This document shows positions 54,503 through 64,000 of a DNA stretch of 64,000 nucleotides, piece by piece. Numbering within the stretch: the first letter of the stretch is position 1; each line of letters opens with the position of its first letter. The position numbers and the translations under genes are program-made. The notes under the pieces are model-generated. The model saw only the letters and a program-made list of their open reading frames with translations. It did no database searches and was not told the origin of the DNA. This stretch comes from Isoperla grammatica (Eukaryota; Arthropoda; Insecta; Plecoptera; Perlodidae): contig CAMDTW010000168.1 of assembly GCA_945910005.1 (NCBI GenBank), positions 1 through 64,000 on the forward strand, given 5' to 3'.

Positions 54503-55600
54503 ACCTGTACCAAAGTAAGGGTACTACAGCTGGCCTTAGGTTGTGTAGGCTAGAACCAGTAGCCTAGGACTAAGAGCCGAACCACATAACTGGGTCAGAT
54601 TTAGCCACCGGGAAGCCAAGGTCAAGGTTCTACAGCTGGCCTTAGGTTGTGTAAGCTAGAGCCAGTAGACCAGGACCAAGGAGCCGAACCACATAACTGG
54701 GTCAGATTTAGCCACCGGGAAGCCAAGGTAAGGGTAACAGCTGGCCTTAGGTTGTGTAGGCTAGAACCAGTAGACCAGGACCAAGGAGCCGAACCACATA
54801 ACTGGGTCAGATTTAGCCACCGGGAAGCCAAGGTAAGGGTAACAGCTGGCCTTAGGTTGTGTAAGCTTGAGCCAGTAGACCAGGACCAAGGAGCCGAACC
54901 ACATAACTGGGTCAGATTTAGCCACCGGGAAGCCAAGGTAAGGGTAACAGCTGGCCTTAGGTTGTGTAGGCTAGAACCAGTAGACCAGGAGCAAGGAGCC
55001 GAACCACATAACTGGGTCAGATTTAGCCACCGGGAAGCCAAGGTAAGGGTAACGGCTGTCCTTAGGTTGTGTAGGCTAGAACCAGTAGACCATGACCAAG
55101 GAGCCGAACCACATAATTGGGTCAGATTCAGCCACCGGGAAGCCAAGGTAAGGGTAACGGCTGACCTTAGGTTGTGTAGGCTAGAACCAGCAGACCAGGA
55201 CCAAGGAGCCGAACCACATAACTGGGTCAGATTTAGCCACCGGGAAGCCAAGGTAAGGGTAACGGCTGTCCTTAGGTTGTGTAGGCTAGAACCAGCAGAC
55301 CAGGACCAAGGAGCCGAACCACATAACTGGGTCAGATTTAGCCACCGGGAAGCCAAGGTAAGGGTAACGGCTGTCCTTAGGTTGTGTAGGCTAGAACCAG
55401 CAGACCAGGACCAAGAAGCCGAACCACATAACTGGGTCAGATTTAGCCACCGGGAAGCCAAGGTAAGGGTAACGGCTGTCCTTAGGTTGTGTAGGCTAGA
55501 ACCAGTAGACCAGGACCAAGGAGCCGAACCACATAATTGGGTCAGATTCAGCGACCGGGAAGCCAAGGTAAAGGTACTACAGCTGGCCTTAGGTTGTGTA
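54503..55600 (+). repeat. 105-bp satellite array, about 10 units, in OR intron 1 of gene 2
   Basis: Same family as 11385-14652, but the unit is 105 bp because GGGTACTACAGCTGG is shortened to GGGTAACAGCTGG or GGGTAACGGCTGT. Since 105 is divisible by three, both strands stay open (54647-55630 plus, 54622-55566 minus), giving 35-residue repeat peptides with no family resemblance. Each unit keeps CCAAG|GTAAGG. Confidence 0.97.
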
Positions 55601-55639
55601 AGTTACCACCATCAGACCGGAATTGCATAAAAACAAATT

Positions 55640-56640
55640 CGTCATGACTCTGCTACGTAGTATCAATGTGTAATTGCGCTGTGCAGGCAAAGCTCGGCGT
55701 AGAGCGCAGTAAGTCCGTAGCTCCTAAACCTTCCATGCTTCCATCTATTACAGCATTCTCGGGGGCTCTCAAGGCAAAGCTCGACCTAGATAGCGTCATT
55801 ACTATTATATATCCAGGGAGCCATGCCCCTAGCTTTAGCTCGGCATCGCAGCCTTGTAGACGAGCTAATATATACTAGATATAGGTGGCTCGTATGTCCA
55901 GTGGTTATCATCCTTGCTTCCAATGCAGAAGGATCTGAATTCCAACCCCGCTTCAGCCGAAGGTTATAAACTTCTACTGTGGATTTGACTTTATCATTTC
56001 CTATCTTGGGAATAAGTAAACGGTGACTTTGGAGCCGTCCTAGCAACGAAGCACTCAATATATTCAAAGTTGTTCTGAATAAACCTTGTTGATTTTGGCA
56101 TGTGTCCTTAAGTGTTCGCACTCTCCAATCACTGAGTCATGTTTTTCATATTTTAAATATAAATCTTTGGGTGCAGGTTATCGCTCACTCGCGGATAGTG
56201 TTACGAGCCTACGGGGTTGGTTCAGACGCTTTAAATTAAAGTTCCCCACTGAAAATCAGTATTGTTACTGAGTGGGTAGACACTTTAAAATCGAATCTAT
56301 TTATTTATTTTATTTTCCAAATATTTCACGGGAATCAAGCAGACCTTGAAAAAGATTTGTTTTGCGCGTTTTTGTGGCGGTACCTAGCAAGAAAGTTTGG
56401 CGGCGCTCAGCGCCATTCAATAAATACTGTTTTTCTATTCTTGAATTCTATTTTATCTTTGTAAAACTTAAAAATGCCTGAATTAGTATGTCCCGATCCC
56501 AGTGATGTGAGAACCGCCCTTACAGTTACGCCATAATACATCTTCGGGTCCGTCGTCTGTTCGAGGCTTAGCCGACGGAGGTGGATAAGTGACACGGTAG
56601 GATTAATACAGGTCTAACTATTGTGCCTCTCTTTATCCAG
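55640..56640 (+). other. Intron 1 of OR gene 2, distal part
   Basis: Corresponds to 15541-16120 plus 19720-20180; it lacks element B. Includes the same tRNA-like SINE remnant (about 55880-56080). Ends with the acceptor TGCCTCTCTTTATCCAG. Confidence 0.65.
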
Positions 56641-57342
56641 GGAGTGGTATCCCTGGGACACCTCGACGTCACCGGCTTTTGAAATAACTCTGTTTGCCCG
56701 ATGGATTCAAATTCTGTTTGCTAACGTCGGTGGATTGACAATGCTATTTGCAACAATTATAACTATGACCTTGCCAAGGTCGAATTTTAAAATACTCAAC
56801 AACAAACTCGAAAACATCCGTCCTGTAGCAATAAAGAGGATAAAGGCGAGGAAGCTGAAGGAGTCTGTTCGTCTGTCAGAGGCCGCGGTTGTGACCATCG
56901 AGTGCGAACACAGCCAACAGGTTGATACGTCTCGCCCGGCACTGCGAGGTGGTCAGCTCAAAGCTGCACCGGCTGCCCTCAGTGCAAGGAGGATTGAAAA
57001 CTTGGCATTGGTTAGCACTCTGTATGAAGCAGGTGATGCTGGCTCTAGCTGTGGAAGAGATGGAATGCCACAACGGTGCGCACTGCGGGGTGCCCAGCTC
57101 GGAGTTGCACCTGCTGCTCTCAGTGATAGCATAATTGATGACTTGGCATTGGTGAGCACTCCGTATGGAGCAGGCGATGTTGGTCGTACCTCTGAAAGAG
57201 ATCAAATATCAATAGAAGATGTTTCTCAAGAATGCGATGGTACAGTATTGTCCGATGTAGAAGGAGTAACTGCTACAGAACTACACCAGGAAATGCAGGA
57301 TGATCTTGCCAAGGCTATTCATCTTAACGTGAAACTGCTCAG
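56641..57342 (+). CDS. OR gene 2, TM4 and TM4-TM5 loop exon
   Basis: Acceptor CTTTATCCAG ends at 56640, donor AG|GTAATG follows 57342, phase 2 both sides. Starts EWYPWDTSTSPAFEITLFAR, then TM4, the same basic stretch (IRPVAIKRIKARKLKESV), and the loop repeat with two units (ALVSTLYEAGDAGSSCGRDG and ALVSTPYGAGDVGRTSERDQ) around ALRGAQLGVAPAALSDSI. It is 282 bp shorter than in gene 1, exactly two repeat units. No stop or frameshift. Residue changes lie mostly in the loop and in TM4. Confidence 0.9.
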
Positions 57343-58167
57343 GTAATGTATTTGAGTGGAGTGTGCTGGCGTGCAATGTTTGATAAATTTTGTATAGCAT
57401 AATCAGATCTAAATTCAGTTAAATCTGATTTTAATTCCATTTTTGTCTCACCCATACAATAGTACATATACATTTAACACACTTCATTGTCGGCGTACAA
57501 CCAAGTCACTAACTCAATTTTTGTTGAAACTGAGTTAAGAGTGTCATTAGATCCAGAAAGAATCCTCTATTGACTATTGAGTATCAAATGTCACTAAAAG
57601 AATAGAATAGAATAGAAGAAATTTTTATTCTTTTGCAAGATACATGGTACGTTGTTAAATTCTTTGTAAAAAGAGCGAATAAATGTATTTTGTTATTAAA
57701 ACTAGTTACTAGAATAAACTACTACATGGCAGTGAGTAAAACCTAGAGACTAAAAACTACAAACTGGAAACTGAAACAGAATATGCTACAATGTACCGTT
57801 TACTAAGTTGATAAGGTTAGTGAAGTGATAACATTCCTATGTAGGCCTATATACATATTTATACAAATTATATTGTAGTAATAGCAGTGATACAATTAAT
57901 ACAAATAATAAAATTGTAGTGCCGGTTCACAGTATGCGTACTATACTACGATATAACATTTCGCGGTTTTTCTACTGGATTTCCAAGCTTTTTACCGCGT
58001 ATGCGTACCGCAAACCACCGCGTACGCAAACCCGTAAATCTGTTTTTTGTAAACTTTTTATTTTGTCCCGGAACTTTCGTCTACCGATTGTGTTAATTTT
58101 TCAATGCGTGTTTCTAAATTCAAGCTGAAACAGATTCTTGTCACATTTTTGTGTTACGAAATGTTTT
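57343..58167 (+). other. OR gene 2 intron 2, proximal part
   Basis: Colinear with 21165-21515 and 21967-22229. Beyond 57975 the sequence is specific to gene 2. No gene. Confidence 0.65.
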
Positions 58168-58477
58168 GACTGATTGATATTTGGGCTTAACGTCTTATAT
58201 TTTTGCAATTTTTTGAAATCAAAACAATGAGTGGGTGATATTGAAGATGAAAATGTGGTCTCTTAGGAGGAAAGGGGCAAGCAGGAGGGAGCGTTAGGAA
58301 AGGGGTAAAGGGAGGAAAAGGGATGATGGTGTGGACTGCATTTCGTCTGACTTCTCCTCGACCAGTCCGGCTAGGGTGGCCCTACCAGAAGCATACGCTT
58401 CCGCCGGCATAGCTCTCGGGATCAACAAAGCACGAACACCTGCCCACCACGATAAGATAGCAGTCCCTGGGCAGGTG
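58168..58477 (-). mobile_element. SINE-like copy in intron 2 of OR gene 2
   Basis: Minus-orientation copy of the family at 634-1019: GATTGATATTTGGGCTTAAC at the tail side through 'GGATCAACAAAGCACGAAC' to CAGTCCCTGGGCAGG. It has a deletion in the middle and is absent from gene 1, so it is younger than the duplication or lost in gene 1. Confidence 0.75.
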
Positions 58478-59114
58478 AAATTTTTCTACTTTTTCATCGC
58501 AAAGAACTATACTGTACGCGATTTAAATACGGAGGACATTTTCGAATTACATCCCCGTTCCTTAGTTATGGGCACCTGAACGTTTTTTAAACATGGTTGC
58601 ATTGTTTATTTTTTCCCGTCAGGTTGGTACTTCAATTTATTTTAAATTAACCGTAAATTGAAAATACAGTCTTTGCTAAGATTTGTGTAATAACGGCGTA
58701 TATTTCTTCACTAACTTCATTTAAAAGTTTTGTTGACAGGCAAAAGTAATTATAAGTGCCCTTGGTTATTTTTTGCCGTCTCAAAAGTCAAAAGCCAATA
58801 AATGATTTGTCTACGTTATTCTGATCACTAAGCTAATGACAATGATAACCGTAGGCTTATATCACTAGGTAAAGAACAAGTTGGGTGTTTTAAATCATCA
58901 AACCTATAAAAAGTATGCAATACCCAATTCTCAAATTTTCTTTATATTGACTGCTAAAAGTCAGAAAGTGTCAAAAACTACAAAACCATTTGGCTCAGAT
59001 ATACGTTATCGGAGTTTGTGACTTGTTTGTACGCTCACAATATATAATAATATACAATTTACAAAAATAGTTTGTGTAAACATACAGCAATGTGTTTGAC
59101 TTTGATGTTTACAG

Positions 59115-59214
59115 ATGCATGTGTCTGTGGGCGGATGTTACTAACATAACATTCATGGTGTTGCTTGTAGTGAATACATTGATGTTTGGAGTAACAGCTT
59201 TGTATGTCACCAAG
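59115..59214 (+). CDS. OR gene 2, TM5 exon
   Basis: Acceptor TTGATGTTTACAG ends at 59114; donor AAG|GTACGT follows 59214. Encodes CMCLWADVTNITFMV and TM5 (LLVVNTLMFGVTALYVTK); a single replacement (A to T) relative to gene 1, with the other base changes silent, which suggests purifying selection. Confidence 0.88.
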
Positions 59215-59410
59215 GTACGTACACTAGTGAATGGTAACCAGGGGGATATACAGAGTGCGTTATTGCATGAAGCTCTCCCTGCACAGGGTACCTTTCACCC
59301 GACTGTACCATGTGTATTATATTTGTATAGATAACGTGTTGGCAATGAATTCATAATGTATATCTTATTCGAGTTTGATTATTTAAAACGTGTCCGAACG
59401 CCTTTCTATA

Positions 59411-59447
59411 AAATCCTTGGTGACCAAAAAAAGGTCACCAAGGATTT
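59411..59447. repeat. Perfect 15-bp hairpin with A7 loop
   Basis: AAATCCTTGGTGACC and GGTCACCAAGGATTT separated by seven adenines, immediately before the 46-bp array of gene 2. The gene 1 equivalent (about 35928-35955) is an imperfect version. Confidence 0.9.
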
Positions 59448-59451
59448 CTAG

Positions 59452-60947
59452 GATAATATGTCACAATTTACTCACAGCATGTATTGTCTGGGTAGAACCT
59501 TAATATGTCTATTTACTTACATATTATGTCTTGTCCGGGTAGAAACCTCTTGTGATCTACTTACTCACAGCATGTTTTGTCACGCTAGAATGTTTTCTAG
59601 TCTATAAACTCATATAATAATTTGTCCAGGTAAAATCTAATTTTGGTCTAGTAACGTACAGCATTCTTTTTGTCCGGGTAGAATCTTATTTGGGTCGATT
59701 TACTCACAGCATGTTTGGTACGGGTAGTATCTTTTTTTGGTCTATGTAATCACAACCTGTTTTGTATAGGGATGAACCTTACTTTGATCTATTAACCAAT
59801 GAATATTTTGATCGGGTTGTATCTTATTTTGGTCTATTTACACACGGCATGTTTTGTCCCTGTTAATGTTATTAAGGTCTATTTACTTGCAGTATGTTTG
59901 GTCCGGGTTGAATTCTATTTTGCTCTTTTTACTCAAAGAATCTTTTGTTTGGGAAGAATTTTTTTTTTCAATTTACTTATTGCCAGTGCGCGCGTACAAT
60001 CTTATTTTTGGTATTCACTGACAGCATGGAGTGTTCGGGTAGGTCTTATTCTAGTCAATTTACTCACAGCATATTTCGTCCGTATTAAATCTTATTTTGT
60101 TCTATTTACTCAAGAAATATTTTGTTTCTGAAGAATTTGATTTTTATGTTTTTACTTACAGTATATTTTGTCCAGGTAGAAACATTTTTTGACCTATTTA
60201 CTCACGGCATGTTTTGTCCGGGTAGAATTTTATCTTAGTGTATTTACCCAAAAAGTGTTTTGTCCAGCTAGAATCACTTGCTGATCTATTTACTCACAAC
60301 TATTTGGTCCGGTTAGTATCATATTTTGGAATATTTACTCACTACCTCTTTTGTTTGGGTAGAACCGTATTTTGATCTTTTTACTTACAGCATGTTTGGT
60401 CCGGGTAGAACCTTTTTTTGGTTTTTATATTTACTCACAGCATTTTTAGTCAAGATAGAATGTTTGTCTGGTCTTTTTACTTGCAGCAAGATGTTGGGGC
60501 GTGTAGAAACTTATTTTGGTGTATATGCTCAAAGAATTTTTTGTTTGTGTAGAATTTAATTTTGTCTATTTACTCACTGCATGCTTTGTTCGGTTAGAAC
60601 CTTTTTTTTTGTATATTTACTCACAACCTGTTTTTTTCTGGTTGAACCTTATTTTGATCTGTTTACTCACAGCATGTTTGGCCCAGGTAGAATCTTGTTT
60701 CGGTCTATTTACTCACAGCATTTTTAGTCAAGATAGAATCTTTGTCTGGTCTTTTTACTTGCAGCAGGATGTTGGGGCGTGTAGAAACTTATTTTAGTGT
60801 ATATACTCAAAGAAAGTTTTGTTTGTGTAGAATTTAATTTTGTCTATTTACTCACTGCATGTTTTGTCCGGATAATATCTTATTTTGGTCTATTTACTCA
60901 CAGCATGTTTTGTCCGGGTAAAATTATTTTGATCTGTTTACTCACAG
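59452..60947 (+). repeat. 46-bp minisatellite of splice-acceptor-like units in OR intron 3 (gene 2)
   Basis: About 32 units of the same type as 35936-37582. The last unit, CTGTTTACTCACAG, is the acceptor of the TM6 exon and is identical to the array core. Many short ORFs with 'YLLTACFV' come from reading the array. Confidence 0.93.
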
Positions 60948-61055
60948 CCTGGCGAAAAGGGTGGACTCAACATCATCGTTCTAGTGTTCTTCACCATATT
61001 TATCTCCCTAATCTACCTGGTTACCAACAACATGATGCAACTCATCTCGGACCAA
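60948..61055 (+). CDS. OR gene 2, TM6 exon
   Basis: Acceptor TGTTTACTCACAG ends at 60947; donor CAA|GTGAGT follows 61055; 36 codons, phase 0 both sides. Encodes PGEKGGLNIIVLV, FFTIFISLIYLVTNNMMQL and ISDQ. It is hydrophobic-conservative relative to gene 1. The remaining two exons are expected beyond 64000. Confidence 0.88.
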
Positions 61056-61311
61056 GTGAGTAGAAATCACCCCATTTGAGTAACATACAAACTAAGGTTG
61101 ACATAGACAGTCAAAATCTCGACTTCAAGTCTGTCTTCGACGACTCAAAGCACAACTTAATTTCGATAGTGATGAGGATAATGATGATGAAATGCAAGTC
61201 AGACTTTGTTTACTTTATTTTGATACCATTTTTTTTATGTTGAAAACACGTTGTTATTAACATCGAAGAGAATGTATCAGTACCACGATGACCAAGAAGA
61301 TATTTGAGGAG

Positions 61312-62332
61312 AAGCATAGCCAGGTTTTGGGTCTCAGGGGGCAGGAAATTTTTAGGGGGCGCCGACTCATGGTAAACAGTTTGCAAAACATCACAAATTG
61401 TATTTAAGTTTGATAGTTATATACAACACCCCTATACATATACACAATACACCCCTATGTACATTTAGTCATATATTTATTTAGCTCAGAGAATTGCCGT
61501 TTTTGAATGCGCTCGTAGCGTTCTTTGTACAGGAGTTTTTTTCTTGGTTTCATGTTTGCCAATTTCTTAACACGTTTTCGAAATCAAGTGATTCGGCAAG
61601 GGTTCTCTCAATATTTAACAATGATAAATTGGATAAACGACCTTCTGGCATGGTTGACCGTGTGTATGATTTTATTGCTTTGAGCCTGCTGGAACTTCCC
61701 TCAGCCGTCGCACTACTAACCGGTAAAGTAAGATAGATTTGATACAAGGTGGACAAATTTGGATAAACACTTAGCATGTCGTTAGCTTGAGATAATTCCA
61801 ATAATGTGTCAACATTAAGCTTTTCACCTTCTGCAGCAGATTGCAGTATAAAGCACGGAATGAGTAATATTCATCAGCAATAAGCGAATGAGAAATGTCA
61901 TTTTTGTTTGTTTTGTATGTTGTGTGCAATCGCGTATGGTGGCAATACAGCAAGGGCGGCACTTGGGCGGCTTGGTGATTGTCGGTAAATGGGTCAAGCA
62001 AGAGGCACTATTACGGTATTTATTTACATTTAACGAAATTCATTACTTTTGTCACATTTAAAAGACTTTGACTGCCACTCATCCCCCCCCCCCCGCCCCC
62101 CCCCCCCCATCAATTCATACTTTGTCCAGTTGGACAATTATCTGTTCCGCGCGAGGTTTTATCAAAGTAGGCGGCACTTGGCCAATGGCCACCTACAAAG
62201 GCGTCAAAGAACGTAGGTGCCACAAAGGATTTAGGTATTTATTTTTTCACGTATGGATTTTTGGGAATTTGAAGTGGAACAATTCCGGGGGCATTTGCCC
62301 CTCCTGCCCCCCGTTTACTACGCCACTGATTT
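61312..62332 (-). mobile_element. hAT relic, uninterrupted gene 2 copy
   Basis: Same relic as 37952-38780 plus 44091-44272. Minus-strand reading at 61550-61801 contains VYPNLSTLYQIYLTLPVSSA, SRLKAIKSYTRSTMPEGRL and LLNIERTLAESLDFENV, a longer part of the hATC domain than in gene 1. A small difference near 61808-61840 and a poly-C tract (62086-62108) separate the copies. Confidence 0.75.
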
Positions 62333-62554
62333 GAAGGCTATAGAATACCCCCCCCCCCCCTCCCCCCTCCACCATAGAATTCTATACAACGAATGTACAA
62401 CTCAAACCGAAAAGGAGACGCTAGGGCCTAGCAATAATTTTCACATTATGAAAAGATTGGGACGGAAAAGTAGACGATTACCATTACACTACTGATTCAA
62501 GTTGCGTGTGTATCGCGATTTTACACAAGTGGCATCTTCTAGGTAATTGCTACG

Positions 62555-63056
62555 CTAGATATAGTCAGCCATACCACATTAGCCAAGGCCTTCTACCCTC
62601 CATAGTTATGTGGGGCTAGGACCCTCTTTTTAAAGGCAAATATTGCATTTAAGAAGAAACAACACGCTCCAAGCGGACAAAGCGAGAAGCGCTAGGGTGA
62701 GGTTGCTGCCAAGGCTCGCGGCAAGCTAGGAATGGTACACATCTTCACTTACCACGATATAGTTGTTATTGTATTGATTTGTATGGTTTTACTTATATGA
62801 CAAAATGTTTAGGTCGCATATCAATAATTGTTGCGAAGATAGATTCAAAATAATATACAGAATAGTTAACTTGTTATGACAATTCACGCTATAACAAGAA
62901 AGTACGTGAGTATCTATATACGCATTGGACATAAAGTAGTTATGTCAGCATTGAAAATAATAATTTCTAAATAGACAATATGGCGACGTTCCGAGAATAA
63001 TCCATTGTTGAAATCTCAAAAGAGAATCAGTTTTGGTACGTCCAGATAGCAGTGAG
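62555..63056. mobile_element. About 500-bp insertion present only in gene 2 intron 4
   Basis: Gene 1 reads GGTAATTGTTACGTATCTTGG continuously (44474-44494); gene 2 splits this after GGTAATTGCTACG with 500 bp and resumes at GAGTTACGTATCTTGG, leaving TTACG-like sequence on both sides. No coding or known ends recognised. Confidence 0.6.
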
Positions 63057-64000
63057 TTACGTATCTTGGTAACAATATTTATATCTATGGTCTAGTAAAC
63101 CGCGGTCTCTGCATTTTAGGCTCGAATTTTGGCTTGGGCATGGATTTCATGTGGCGTTTATTCATCCTCATAATCACCCACTCATCGTCTCGATTAACCT
63201 CGCTGCAAAAATATGGGCGTAAACCCCAAATATCATCATTAAACATAAGAATCAAAACACCATTGTTTATCCTGCAACAATATTAAACGCTTTCTCCGAA
63301 ATTATAAACAATGAGAGTACAGTCTCGTGAAAATACGGAACAGTCCAAACAAAAATCAAAGAACCATTGTTCATCGTGTAAAAATATTAAACGCTCACTC
63401 CGAAAGTATAAACAACAATATGCTTTTCTCACTTCACAATGTCACCGTTTGATTTTTACAACGTTATAAAGTTTACCATTTTTCCTTTCCCATTTCCGAG
63501 TTGTTTATTGTGTAAATTCGTCGTGTTTTCCGAGGACAAAATTCCATTACATAGTTTTAGTCGTAGCGACTCGGTTAAGAAAAATGCAATTCATAACTCA
63601 AGTTAAATGTAATATCTCAACCACACAATTAAATACATAAGATTTTTAAAATGTTGTACATTTTTGTTTTTATTGGATCACAACAGATTTGGAAGGAAAG
63701 ATTCCTTACCCTATTTAAAGACAAGGACACAAAAGGACTTCAGTGGCGGTAACCCACTGGTATTGAAGTGAGTAAACCGAGGGTTTTATGATTGTATAGT
63801 TTTATAGCTTTGCCCTCTTACTGTTGTCGAGGAAACGTACTTTGAGAACAATATTTTTTGTAATTTCTATTAGTTGACTATCGGATGCAATATTTAGCTT
63901 TTTATATGAATAGCACTCTTTTCGCCGAGTCTCTACGACAAAAACTTGCCTAGCTGTGAATGACATAAGTTTGTTGTATTTTCTGAGTACAAACTTCTAA
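63057..64000 (+). other. OR gene 2 intron 4, continuing past the window
   Basis: Colinear with 44485-45047 and 48393-48760 of gene 1, including the old SINE 3' fragment (63128-63235) and the empty site of the hAT insertion (63626-63633). No gene. Confidence 0.7.

Noticed and set aside
54622..55630. 314- and 327-residue ORFs on both strands
   Set aside because: Both are translations of the 105-bp satellite, open only because the unit length is a multiple of three; no domain resemblance and no start context.
59799..61063. Several hydrophobic ORFs with YLLTACFV repeats
   Set aside because: They read through the 46-bp intronic array; only the exon at 60948-61055, in its own frame, is supported by homology.

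Overview
The window comes from an insect genome, most likely a species with a large, repeat-rich genome; hemimetabolous or early-branching is a low-confidence guess. The evidence is two spliced genes for seven-transmembrane insect odorant receptors (the OR family is restricted to insects), very long introns, canonical GT-AG splice sites, several CR1/jockey-like LINE remnants with stop codons and frameshifts, SINEs, hAT, Harbinger-like and long-TIR DNA elements, and abundant microsatellites. No bacterial gene organisation is present.

Backbone: two OR paralogues lie head to tail on the + strand. Gene 1 has six recognisable exons at 10262-10763, 20181-21164, 35204-35303, 37583-37690, 49804-49959 and 51151-51204; all junctions keep frame and give about 633 residues, lacking only an upstream start exon. 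Gene 2 shows the second, third and fourth equivalents at 56641-57342, 59115-59214 and 60948-61055. Its first large exon is missing at a 200-base assembly gap (54001-54200) and its last two exons should lie just past the window end. Both encode an unusual alanine-rich tandem repeat (141 bp, 47 residues) in the predicted intracellular loop between TM4 and TM5; gene 1 has two more units than gene 2.

Regions: 1-4090 is a broken minus-strand LINE split by a SINE with a clear target duplication. 4855-8627 is a foldback element with 1.15 kb arms. 9945-10200 is a purine hexanucleotide repeat beside the first OR exon. Intron 1 (10764-20180) carries a 107-bp satellite, a 531-bp Harbinger-like MITE with TTA target duplication, and a 3.56 kb long-TIR element. 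Intron 2 of gene 1 (21165-35203) carries a second long-TIR element (22278-25757) with a relic PIN/FEN1-like plus CXC-domain protein, another LINE, foldback MITEs and microsatellites; the same intron in gene 2 is only 1.8 kb. Intron 3 of both genes is mostly a 46-bp minisatellite made of copies of the splice-acceptor sequence. Intron 4 of gene 1 carries a hAT relic shared with gene 2, interrupted by a 5.3 kb element full of AATCATTG motifs, and then a 3.3 kb hAT-type insertion whose empty site is preserved in gene 2. 51205-54000 holds last-exon relics, a LINE 3' end and a tandem duplication.

The most notable items are the two OR intron satellites built of splice-site-like units, the expanding OR loop repeat, and two long-TIR elements that carry different parts of what looks like one poorly characterised nuclease-like protein family rather than a recognisable DDE transposase. 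Family assignments rest on motif recognition without any database search.
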